Source of the DNA: Blakeslea trispora | Taxonomy: Eukaryota > Mucoromycota > Mucoromycetes > Mucorales > Choanephoraceae | NCBI GenBank assembly: GCA_025331445.1 | Contig: JAIWNE010000002.1 | Span: 744,001 to 808,000, forward strand | Length of the DNA: 64,000 bases | Direction: 5' to 3' | Shown: positions 32,448-42,339 of the stretch, piece after piece | Position numbering within the stretch: the stretch's first letter is position 1 | How the letters are laid out: every line of letters begins with the position of its first letter | The notes under the pieces: generated by a model | The model's database searches: none | Seen by the model: only the letters and a program-made list of their open reading frames with translations | Told to the model about the DNA's origin: nothing | Made by a program: the position numbers and the translations under genes

Positions 32448-33221
32448 TCATTCAGGTGGTGGTGGCATGGGCTCAACATGTGAATCTGATTCTCTTATGT
32501 ACATACGTTTGCAGGTCTCAGTGTAAAGCAAGCCATCACTAGTATAAGCACGTAATCGTTTCTTCAACAAGGTATTAGGCATAGGCTCCAAGGTATTTGA
32601 GATTTTTTTGAACTGCTTGTTTGTTTGTTCACAGACTTCAAGCAACGCTTCAGCTACGGACTTTTCTGCTGGAATCCTAGTTAACGTCTGGTCTTTAGCA
32701 ATTGCGTATAGTTTTTGTATAGTAGGATCAGCCTGAAATTCACTTGACAAAAGGGATAATTTTTGAGATGAAAAAAAGTATGCCAATGCCACCATTGCTG
32801 GTAAGGGAGTTGCTTTTGTGGCTTCTGCAATGGTGTTCTTGTCTAGGATGTAGCATTTTTCAGCCCAGTATTTACAGGAGATTCTTCCTGCAAATTCAAG
32901 AGCTGTTGGCTCAAAATCCATACTGGTTTCAGCACGTGTAGCATGTGTGCCAAATACAATCACAATTGGCTTTGCTTTAAAGCATTTCTTAACAGACAAA
33001 GAGTAGTTGATAAGGCGGTCAATAAACTCTGATGTTATTGTATGCTGCACTTCGATCAGTATGGGGGGTAAGCTGGCAGACGATACATTGGCAGCATACA
33101 CAACATCAGATTTAGACCTACCTGCCCACTCTGTTGGCCTTGCAGAGTAAATAGATGCATCATTTTGACCTACACAAAAAGTCAGCATTTGTACAGTCGC
33201 TGGAACCTGAAATTCGATCAC
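32448..33221 (-). CDS. PD-(D/E)XK nuclease-like protein of a fungal multicopy family (5'-truncated?)
   Basis: A 257-codon open frame begins with GTG two codons after a stop. The first ATG is at 33188, and TTTCAG just before codon 6 may be a splice acceptor, so the 5' end is uncertain or lost. SKSDVV followed some 15 residues later by LPPILIEVQHT gives a D...ExQ arrangement like the PD-(D/E)XK nuclease core, then FIDRLINYSLS and PIVIVFG as strand/helix elements. I recall similar uncharacterised proteins in Mucorales genomes (from memory, not searched). A Tc1/mariner remnant lies immediately upstream on the same strand. Nuclease function is inference. Confidence 0.5.
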   Translation of the reverse strand: MIEFQVPATVQMLTFCVGQNDASIYSARPTEWAGRSKSDVVYAANVSSASLPPILIEVQHTITSEFIDRLINYSLSVKKCFKAKPIVIVFGTHATRAETSMDFEPTALEFAGRISCKYWAEKCYILDKNTIAEATKATPLPAMVALAYFFSSQKLSLLSSEFQADPTIQKLYAIAKDQTLTRIPAEKSVAEALLEVCEQTNKQFKKISNTLEPMPNTLLKKRLRAYTSDGLLYTETCKRMYIRESDSHVEPMPPPPE

Positions 33222-33280
33222 TTTTTAAAATTGAAACTCAGCGTTAAAGATGCATAAACTAAAAGACACGTTAGTGATTC

Positions 33281-34110
33281 AAGATGATGTCCAATTGAGC
33301 TCTGTTTATTGTCATACTATCTTTAGCATCTATGAAGGCTTGACAGAGGTCCTCCATGTTGTTCACCAAGCGAACAAGTAAGTCACTGCTGATCTTACTC
33401 CACTATTCCAGCAGCAATTCCTTCAATTCTGTAGTGTTATGAACAGCATGACGTGTGCTTGCTATGCGCTGCTCAAAAGCCCACCCCAGATGTTCAATGG
33501 AAGTTCAATTCTGAACTTTGGGCAGGCCAGTACTCAAGCCTCTTCATCAAATGACAGCTCTTCCAAAGACATGCAGAAGCTCCTGTATGACACGTAGCCC
33601 TATCTTCTTGTAACAAGAAGCGTCTGTCCTCCTATGCTTGAGTTTTCAAGTACCAGGGTTGAAGCTCTGTTGTCCAATCGACATGTTCCTTGGCCCTATT
33701 CGAGTCGAAACTCCTTGTGCTTCTTCTTCAAGGCAGACTTGTGAGATGCGTAGTAAGATTTGAAGCCTAGCTGACGAAAACAGCTGACGACAGCCTTTCT
33801 AACGTAACTTTTAATTTCTCCAGCTCATGTTTGATGCCATCAATGCTAAAGAAAGAAATGTTTATTACAATTCAATCGAGCGTGTCTCATTGTTCTTTCA
33901 TTAACTTTTGGGATTGAGCCAGGATGAAACGCTGGACAGAAGTGTGCCTTTTTCCTGGATACGTTTCATGATGTTGTTTACAGTCGCGTAAGAGATCACC
34001 ATTATGCGTGAAATCTCTCTCAAGGAATGCTAGCGCGATTCAACCAATACACTCCTCAATAAGCTTTCTCTTCACTCTTGTTGTGTTTGTCACGGCTGCT
34101 TTTGTTTTCA
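33281..34110 (-). pseudogene. Broken Tc1/mariner-type DDE transposase
   Basis: The minus strand retains an N-terminal helix-turn-helix (LREISRIMVISYATVNNIMK), and later YWPAQSSELN followed, after a frameshift, by IEHLGWAFEQRIA, corresponding to the WPPQSPDLNPIEHLW signature of the DDE domain. A C-terminal VNNMEDLCQAFIDAK tail precedes a stop. Multiple in-frame stops (one near 33402) and at least two frame changes mean it is inactive. I could not identify terminal inverted repeats. Confidence 0.75.
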
Positions 34111-34229
34111 ATAGTAGATATATTTGAATTGAATTGTTTTTTTGTAAAAGAATGAAATATTGATTGTGGTCATTATCATGCCAGATATGCTTTATTTAAG
34201 GCCCAATCGAATTTCTGTTTCCAGTGGCT

Positions 34230-34503
34230 GTATACAGGCAGTAATCTGGATGAGATTCTTCAGTATTTCACAAAGAATAAGATGAGAAAACGACGCAAAT
34301 CTATATATTGCCACTCATCTTAACTCATCCAGTTGTGAGCGGCTTTGTTGAGATTTATGTCTCTGCCTGCTTCATCCTTATCATCACCTTTTTCTTTTAA
34401 GAAAATAAAATACACATTTACCAGAATATCATACATTGCCTTCAAAAACTGAAACTAAAATGCAATAGAGGTATTGCTGCTTATTTGTCTATGTTAGCAT
34501 TTC
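34230..34503 (+). repeat. Dispersed repeat, copy B
   Basis: The plus strand matches the reverse complement of 15064-15344, including the coding-like start (YTGSNLDEILQYFTKNKM... to CHSS and a stop at about 34321) and a 3' non-coding block ending attgctgcttatttgtctatgttagcatttc. Copy B stops five codons earlier than copy A. The two copies are 19 kb apart in opposite orientation. Confidence 0.8.
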
Positions 34504-34510
34504 CAAAAAG

Positions 34511-36027
34511 TGTTTGATACGTGTTAGTCAGTTGTATTACTCAAAAAGCGATTAATTCGTTGTGCTTAACTGATGAACAAAATAAGCTGATAAGCTCAAT
34601 GTCAGCTTTCAGATCACTAAATAGCCAGAACAATCAGATGCCAGAACGTATAGCAAGGCCTGATATACAATATGGCAAGATGCAGGTTTTAATCTGAAAA
34701 ATCCTCACTTGAAATCGCGTTTGTTGCCTTACACAAGATGAAGGTAAACCAATGCATTTGTTGACAAAGTTGTGTTTTGCCAACCCTATAGTCTTTTCAT
34801 ATCCTATAGGTTTAGTTGGTTGCATATTAAAAGGAAATCAAAGGAAAATTTGAAGAGCCTATCAATGAATATACCCCTAGTATAATAGTTCATAGAAATA
34901 TCATATCCTTACCTTTCATTCTATTACCTCTTGCTTAGTAGCATGAATGATGCAACGTGTCTTTGTATTCAATTACCTTGAGTCAGTAAATTTGATCATG
35001 ATAAACCAAGTAAGCAAATCTGCCTTTAAATTAAAGCATCTTTATACACATGCGACTGACCTTGTCTATCTTGTATCTTGATTTCTTTGTAAATCATTAC
35101 AGCTACCAAAATTCCACGCGTCCCCCTCCTTTTCTTTTCTTTTTTATGGTTAGAGACAACAAGAAGAGAAAATTCATCTGGAATTTTTGAGTAGTTGTAT
35201 GGATTCATTACTTGTTGATTTAGCGAAGGGCTTGCTTCTGTTCCTGATGTAAGTCAAAAATGAAGACTAAAAGGGCTTTAACAAGCAACTTTATACAAGA
35301 AAAATTGGTTGACTTGGCTAGGCAATATGTGGAGTAAGATGGTTTGCATTTTCAACATGTTATTTTCTAGATGCTTTTGTCTTGTGCCAATGATTGAAGA
35401 TTTGTTTAGGCCTCAATCTCTATAGAGTTTTAAGAAAGTTAGCCAAATTTTATAAGGATTGTCTAAACTTATTTCAAAATCGTCTAAAATACAAGTAAAA
35501 ATTTGAAGAAACTCCGAATATCTTATTTGGGTGTAATATGATGGTATTCACGAATTTTTCCCATCATTGAGCCTTTAAAACTCTTTTCATTATCTCATCT
35601 ATTCGCGTACATTGCTGATGCAGACTGGATGATTCTTCTCTCTCAAAACTGGTTTTCTTTTTTAAAAAAAACAAAGGTTCAAAACGAACTTTTTTTTCTA
35701 TATTTGTGATCCCATTGCCATCAAGTATCCAATACATAAAACGAAGAGCATTGTCAAGATGGTAAAGACACGTGACTGATCTATCTGTTGTGATTGAATA
35801 GTGTAAAATTATTTTGGGTTAGATTAGAACAGAAGCTGAATAATCAAAGAAATTCTTTGGAAAACTTGGATCAGTGATAGTGTTCGGAGTTACTAAAATG
35901 CTGGAGTAAGTTGTACGGTCATAGCATCTATAAGCTGCACGTTACAGTCACATTAGTTTGACAAGTATTTAAAGGAATCAAGAGTCTCTGATTTCTTGTT
36001 TTCTTACTGCCCTTTTTTCTTTCTTTC
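34511..36027. other. Intergenic
   Basis: No supportable gene. Minus-strand frames at 34634-34825 and 35026-35208 are unsupported. The ~80 bp before 36028 is pyrimidine-rich and probably the promoter of the transporter gene. Confidence 0.55.
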
Positions 36028-38058
36028 ATGGTTGAGTCATCAACTGCAGAATTGACAGCATATTCATATGTTATCTTGGCCATTTTCTTAGCAGTCGTTA
36101 TCTTGGTAATTCGCCCAGTTAAAATACGACTTCATAGGCGGATCAAAATATACCTTACTATTTCAACTGTACCGCCACTTGGTATTCTTATTCTGTTGAT
36201 ATGTCGAGCCATCAATTTTGATGTGGTTGCTAGGGGATTTCTCGGCACAGCAGGTGTTCAACCATGGTCCGTTATGATTTTGTTCTATTCTTTGGTATAG
36301 TCAGAACAGACCAAACAATCAATTGCAACATGTCATTGGAAACTGAAGCTTTGATTTAGGCTTATATCTGTATTTCATTGGACATGACTGGTGTCTTTCA
36401 ATTCTGTGCTTTCTGGGTAGCCAAAAAAGCAGGCAGCCGAGGCATCCTCACGTTCTCTTTATTCTTTATTCTGACCAGTCTGATGAGTGGATTAACAAGT
36501 AATGATGTGGTCATTTTGACAGGCACAGTATTCCTGTCTTACTATACAAAAGTATCAGGCATCTGTCCTACTGCTTTCATGATGAGCGAGTTTACAACAG
36601 CAAACATAGGTACACTTTTCTTTCTTTTTTTTTTTTTTTTGCTTTCTTGTTATTAATTGGAATACCTTTAGCTTCAATGGCACTTTACATTGGAAACCCT
36701 ACAAATGTAGTTGTCTGTGAGGCATTCAGAATCAATTTTATCACTTATTCTGCTTGGACTTTGTTGCCTACAGTGATCTGTATTTTATTAGCTTATGTTG
36801 TTCTTCGTGTCGTGTTTAGAAGCGAAAAATACGTTCCTCGTCATATCAATCCACCCGATGAGGACCCCAAGAGTGTACTGGTCGATCCCAAAGGGGCTAT
36901 TTTTGGCCTTATTCTGTTGGCATGCTGCTTAATTACGCTGGTGGCAACCTCTTTCATCAATGTTCCTGTGTGGATGGTCACCTTGCCGTTTGCCTGTGTT
37001 ATGCTTTTGCGAGACTTTTTCTACGATCTTGGGTTTACCTTTCAACACTTTCAACCGAAAAAAATGCATCACTCCAAACCTGCCTTGAATGCAAATCATA
37101 ACCAATCAACAATCAATGAGCATTTAGCTGACATACAACTCAACGCGTTGGATCCAACTTTGACATCATATGAGCCTGAAATTCATAAACAGACGGCTGA
37201 TTTGAACATGGCGCCAACTGAACAAACTCACAAGAAGGAGACAACAAATGGCTTATCCACAAGTACATCGTCTACTTCAAATTCAACATCAGTGCCTGCT
37301 TCTGATGATATCGAGAAGGGCTCAACAAAAATTGAACAGATAGCACCTACAGATTGTACAGAAAACGAAACGACTCATCGATGGACAAAGCCCTTTCGAC
37401 AAGCCTATCATTGGTTTGGCGTGCGCTTTCCTACCATTAAAGCAGTCATCTTGCGTATGCCTTGGGCTGTCTTGCCATTCAGTTTGGGCATGTTTATGTT
37501 GATTGAAGCAATGTCTGAAGCAGGCTGGGTAGGCATATTTGCTATTGCTATGGCTGTATTTGCCAAGAACTATATCACTGCAGTTTTAGGCATGACTTTT
37601 GTCTCTATATTGGCCTGTCAACTCTTGAATAATATAGTAAATGCTAAAAGTGTTATTATATTGAGCATGTATGGGGCTAACTCGATACGTTACAATTGAC
37701 AGCCTATGACAGTATTATTTGTCCAAATCATCCAACATCCTAATTTCACTCAACATGTTGATTCTGATGCCACTAGACAAGGGTTTTTATTGGGTCTCAT
37801 TGTAGGAAGTAATCTTGGTGCATGCTTGACTTATCTTGGTAGTTTAGCAGGCGTCATGTAAGTATACGTGTAATATCAAGAATCAAAAGAATCACTAAAT
37901 AAGTCTTTGATAGGTTTGATCACATCTTGCGGTCAAAAGGTGTTCATACCTTGGGTTACTTTCAATTTTTAAAGTGGAATCTAGTTATATTGCCTGTTAT
38001 TGCATTAGGTGCATGTGCAGTCTTAATAGGCGAAATTTGGTTTATTTATGTTCGTTAG
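36028..38058 (+). CDS. ArsB/CitMHS-type anion transporter
   Basis: Exons are 36028-36294, 36360-36609, 36672-37636, 37703-37857 and 37914-38058 (593 aa). A polytopic membrane protein: hydrophobic helices in exon 1 (SYVILAIFLAVVILVI), exon 2 (ILTFSLFFILTSLMSG), several in exon 3, and two in exons 4-5. Family marks are the first half LTSNDVVILTGTVF and GNPTNVVV, and the second half LACQLLNNI joined by splicing to PMTVLFVQ, the NN(x)PMT element of ArsB/NhaD-like permeases. A hydrophilic central loop of about 130 residues (PKKMHHSK to NETTHRW) separates the halves. Substrate could be arsenite, a dicarboxylate or another anion. No arsenic genes are adjacent. Confidence 0.85.
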
Positions 38059-39196
38059 CTTAGATGAAAAGAAAGATGATAAGCTTGTAAATAAAGAGAA
38101 ACAGCTCTATTTTTGTCTTTTTTTTTGTTTGTTTGCTGTTTTAAAATATATCTTTGATCAGATTGGCTATTGCTCTTTACTTTGTCTTTAATTGCTAAAG
38201 ATGACGATGACTTGTGTACTAGTTACCATTGAATTTGTTGTTTCATGAAAGAATCTTTTGTACAGGTTAAAGAAAGCCAACAGGGAAGAGTTATGCAAAA
38301 TTGATTTGTAAACATTTAGCAAGCGTAAAATGATCATATGATTTCTTTTTAAAAAAAAGAGTTCCTTCCTGTATGCTTTGGTCATTGAAATAATCTGATT
38401 CACTAAATCAACTTGAACTTCTGGATAAGTTTTACAAGGACCCGAGATAACTTGTAGTTGGTAAGGAAGAAAGGTTCGAGCTCTCCAAAAATACTTTACA
38501 GTCCTATCACTTTCCTAATTTGATTGCAGCCGCTTTTTTTTTCTAATTGAGTGACACTACATGCGATTTGTCTTTTTTTTAGAAAACAAACAATGGTGTC
38601 TGAGAAAACAATATAGGTTTTAAATATTAACAATGACACACACACACACATATACATTTACCTGGTGGGCATTCTTATATAACTGAGTTAGAGATCTCTC
38701 AGTTTGTTGTTGACAATGATATTTTGACATAAGCTATAGTACAGACATATACCCATTTCAGAACAAAGATCCAAATAAAGCTTGTTTAAAGAAACCTATG
38801 CTTTAAACCACTCTTGTTGATCATTTGAGTAGTGCACATAGGTTACAATTAGATCAGAATGAATGAAGCGCATAAAATGAAAAGCTGCTTTGAAGCTTAT
38901 AAGAATCATGGCAAGACCCTTCTTTTAAAGAACTGCAATGTACACAACTATCTCTCTTTAGTTCTATTCTGCACTTGATGTTCCTCGTCAAATGAAGAGA
39001 GCTTCATGCCTCATATCTTTAAAGGAGGAGGAAGCATTTTGGGTTAGACAAGTGATAGGCAACGAATTTAAGCACAGCCTAGGCTTTTCTTTTTTGGTCC
39101 CCGGAACGTTCCCTCTTCCCCCTCTTTTTTTTTTTTTTACTCAAATAAGTAATTTCTTTTTTCCCTTCTTCATTCTGCTTATATGGTGCTCTATCA
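38059..39196. other. Intergenic
   Basis: No supportable gene. Includes a (ca)n run near 38637-38650 and poly-T tracts. The frames at 38188-38403 and 38992-39216 are unsupported. Confidence 0.55.
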
Positions 39197-39547
39197 ATGA
39201 CTCAAAGACTATGTAACGCTTATACATTCGAGGGACAAGACATAACGTCTCCTGCTAGTAGTGAAAGCAACAGTGGCAGTCGCGATGAATATAGTGAAGC
39301 GATGGCACTCATCCTCTCCATGTCAAGTCATCAACAGAAAGACAAACAAGCAGACGAAGAAGACAACAAGTCTAGCAAGGAAACCGACGAGAACATAGAG
39401 GAGGACGAAGAAGACGAGAAGACGACTCCCTGTTGGAGCGAGGAAGAGCTCGCTATCATCAAGACATTTTATGAAAGCGAAAGAGAATATGAACAAGAAG
39501 ACAAGGCTATGCTGGAAAAATACTTTTTGGAATATCCCAGAAAATGA
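39197..39547 (+). CDS. Hypothetical acidic small protein
   Basis: A 116-aa ATG ORF in a reasonable start context (tcaatga). It has a strongly acidic middle (DENIEEDEEDEKTT), followed by WSEEELAIIKTFYESEREYE and a helical C-terminus ending YFLEYPRK. Codon use and composition look protein-like. The WSEEELAIIK stretch vaguely resembles the first helix of SANT/Myb modules but is too short to call. Single exon. Function unknown. Confidence 0.5.
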   Translation: MTQRLCNAYTFEGQDITSPASSESNSGSRDEYSEAMALILSMSSHQQKDKQADEEDNKSSKETDENIEEDEEDEKTTPCWSEEELAIIKTFYESEREYEQEDKAMLEKYFLEYPRK

Positions 39548-40320
39548 TCGACACTTGTTTTCAAATTCCACTCTTCGTTTCAGTCAAAATAAAATAAAAA
39601 AGTTACATTTGCCGATCCCTTTACACCAATTAAACAAAAAAAAAAAAGGATGTCGGGCTTTTTTTTTTCTTTTGCGAAATTGCAAGGTTGGGATGGGAAC
39701 TGTGAATCTTTGGGTTAAAAAGACAATAGCATGGTAGATAAACAAGGCCTCATTAGAACAGCTAAAAAACGAATAGATTCCAGACTATGCTTCTTTTTTT
39801 TTTTATGAGAAAGCTTATTGCTTAGTACTAAAAAGGAAATGTACTGACTTTCTTTTATTATCAGCTACTATAAGAATAGATAGTGAAACCCGAAAAAAAG
39901 TCGGAAACTTTTTGATGTGCTTTTTGTTACTATGGAGAGACCTTTTTATGATAAAGTATTAGAAATAAGATTTCGATTTATTTACAAACAATTAAAACTC
40001 AGCAAGAAGTCATCACAACATCTTCTTGAGTCTCTTGTAATGCCAAAAAGCTTACTAAAAGTCTCTCGAGATTCTGGTTTCTTGCAATGGCCATTTTTGA
40101 GTTTGTTTTCCTTGATTAGATTGTACATTCGACTTAAAAAGGATATAAGCTTCATCTGTGAATTCACGAGAATCCAAGATGGGTTTTGTGTAAATATTTA
40201 CGAGAACTCATTTTTTAATAGTAGTGATGAAAGAGAAAAGAGAGGGCTTTTCAACCATGGTACTCTCAACCCTGTAGGCACATTCCTTATATAATAGTCG
40301 CGATAAGAAAGAAAAAAGTC
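39548..40320. other. Intergenic
   Basis: Contains the 3' flank of the acidic ORF and a 125-codon plus-strand frame (39917-40294) without recognisable domain. Poly-A and poly-T tracts at 39640 and 39790 flank it. Probably the edge of the mobile-element remnant cluster that follows. Confidence 0.4.
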
Positions 40321-40324
40321 GATG

Positions 40325-40358
40325 TTCAGGGCGAGACTTTTTGAATCTATCTCTATTA
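40325..40358 (-). repeat. Diverged partial copy of the 41.4-kb inverted-repeat arm
   Basis: ttcagggcgagactttttga resembles ttcagggtgaaactttttga in the right arm at 41606-41625, and the match continues through ctatctctat. On the minus strand it encodes RDRFKKSRPEH versus RDIFKKFHPEI in the arms. Confidence 0.6.
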
Positions 40359-40496
40359 GCGTCAAGTCAGCTGGGAGGCACGACCCTCCCTCTTCACGCG
40401 AAGCCAGACAATCAATTTGTAAAAGAAATCATTGTTGGCAGTCATATTCCAGCTTTTCAATTTAATATTTTTTTTTACATTCACTTAAAACAAACT

Positions 40497-40694
40497 AAAA
40501 CGACTAAAAGAGTTTGTTCTCATTGTAACAAACCTGGCCATGTACGCCGTACTCATCGCGACTGTGATGCTAATTGGCAACGCAACTGTTCAAGCTGTGG
40601 ACAAGAAGGCCATCGATTCAACACGCATCATGCTTGCCCAAACAATCCTGCAGTTTCAAGTTTGAATCAAGATAAGCACCCAGACTCCCTCTAA
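40497..40694 (+). pseudogene. Double zinc-knuckle fragment
   Basis: The open frame here reads KRVCSHCNKPGHVRRTHRDC and then CSSCGQEGHRFNTHHACP: two Cys-x2-Cys-x4-His modules like those at the N-termini of repetitive Mucorales proteins (from memory) and of gag-type nucleic-acid-binding proteins. The open frame extends upstream to 40341 but has no ATG there (TTG). No partner domains remain, so I treat it as a fragment of a mobile or multicopy gene. Confidence 0.45.
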
Positions 40695-40969
40695 TAGTAC
40701 CGATGCTACATCTCTTCCCACCCGAGAAAAACCAAGACGGTGCGAATCAATACGTATGCAACTCTTGCGGAAGCTCCACTCGTCTTTTTTTTTAAGAAAA
40801 TTCAAACATGAGGAGTATGACAGATATTCTTTGGACCCCTCCCTTTGACTTCCAGAATGTAAAGCTTATATATCTAAAAAAAAAATGCTCCAAACAGTTC
40901 CTGGTTATACGTTTTTGGGGGAAACTTGTTTGAATCCTACTTTGGCCACCAACAAAACGTCCTTCTTCA

Positions 40970-41452
40970 ATGGCAAGTAATTGGATAGAAAGCCGAGTAC
41001 CTTCAAAGTTAATTTCACGTCATTTCTCTAGGGGAGACACGATCTCATCAAGCTGTAAAGAATCGAACTTTGCATTTAAACTTGACATCAGAATTATTAG
41101 CGAAAAAGATGATTTAGAAGTCGACGTCATGAATGGAAAAGTTACCTCTGTCTCCCATAGCAATCGTGGAAAATATTACAAAGATGCACTGAAACTCGCA
41201 CTTTCCGCAAAACGACATTTGAATACATTTATATCTTCTTTAAACCTGACACCAAAAAGAATTAACAGCTACAAAACTTCCCATTGTTCAAATCATGGGT
41301 TTGAACTGTCACATAAGCTGTATTAACATCGTAGACAGAAATGTTTATGTTCTTCAAGAAATTTATACGCTTAATTACCTCAAGACAATCAAAGAAATCA
41401 AGGAAGGCGCTAGAGATATATTCAAAAAGTTTCACCCTGAGATTTATCTGTG
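40970..41452 (+). pseudogene. Frameshifted multicopy-family gene fragment
   Basis: Frame 1 (from MASNWIESRV at 40970) runs to a stop at 41324-41326 after FELSHKLY. The adjoining frame continues from about 41330 (IVDRNVYVLQEIYTLNYLKT) to a stop at 41450-41452 with the ending DIFKKFHPEIYL. Content in frame 1 includes YKDALKLALSAKRHLNTFI. I take the two as one gene broken by a frameshift. The family is unrecognised but recurs locally: the same ending is encoded by the opposite strand 150 bp away. Confidence 0.45.
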
Positions 41453-41634
41453 ATTGATAGCCATTCTGCAGGAAATAATGGGTTTGAATGAATTAGGATC
41501 TCATTGTTAGAAAAGCTCTTTTTTTCTTCCCAAGCATACTATGACATCCTGATTTATTCAAATCCACTATTTCCTGCAGAATGGCTATCAATCACAGATA
41601 AATTTCAGGGTGAAACTTTTTGAATATATCTCTA
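41411..41634. repeat. 94-bp inverted repeat (fold-back) with 36-nt loop
   Basis: The left arm 41411-41504 and right arm 41541-41634 are reverse complements with about six mismatches. Core elements are tatattcaaaaagtttcacc and gccattctgcaggaaata and their complements. Each arm, read inward, encodes the same peptide end (RDIFKKFHPEIYL, stop), so two copies of one gene end face each other. Confidence 0.9.
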
Positions 41635-41783
41635 TCAACATCAAGATTTTTTAGGCCCTCTTGAAACGGTAACTGTTCATCTTCTTGCCTTGCAATACTC
41701 TTATACGAGTTGAATTTTTTTAAATGGAAAGGGGTAACTTTTTCAACGAAACCCATAGCATCATTTCCTTGCTCATCAACCAT
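41438..41783 (-). pseudogene. Minus-strand gene fragment ending in the fold-back
   Basis: The ATG frame from 41783 reads MVDEQGNDAMGFVEK, then FQEGLKNLDVDRDIFKKFHP, stopping at 41592. The last 14 residues are shared with the plus-strand fragment through the inverted repeat, while upstream sequence differs. Probably a second, differently truncated copy of the same family. Confidence 0.35.
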
Positions 41784-42339
41784 TCTTCCTTGGCCGTCTT
41801 CATAATAAAAAAAGAAACGAACAAAGAGAATTAAAACTAACTATTAAAAAACCGTCCTCCTCTAAAAAAATGTATTGTCCGCTTTTTGGCGTTGGAACAA
41901 CTTCTTTTGGTTTATATGACGCCATCACTCTATTTTGCATGTCCAAGCTAACTCTAATTGAGCCAGTTTTAGACTATACTGTAGAAAAAATGATCATTGG
42001 TGGCTAAACAAACTTACCCTCACAACTTTCTCAAGTGTCAGAGTTAATTGGTTTCTTTCTTTCTTTCAGGAGTACATGTTTGATTTGTACTAAAAATGGC
42101 TGATCCCTTGCTGGCTATTATACCCTCTCTATTAAGCCAATCATCATTTCCTAAACCATGAAATACCCTCTCGATTCCAAGTGAAATTGGCTTTGTCACA
42201 CTTGAATTTTTTTTTTTTTACTAAATCGAGTAACTTTGTTATTTGTGGTCATTGCTAAGATTACTGATGTTTCAGTTTTTTTTAAATAATCAGAATACAC
42301 ACATTTATTTACAAGATACAGAAACCAACAATCATCATT
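41784..42339. other. Intergenic
   Basis: AT-rich, no ORF of note; 3' flank of the SANT-like gene. Confidence 0.5.
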
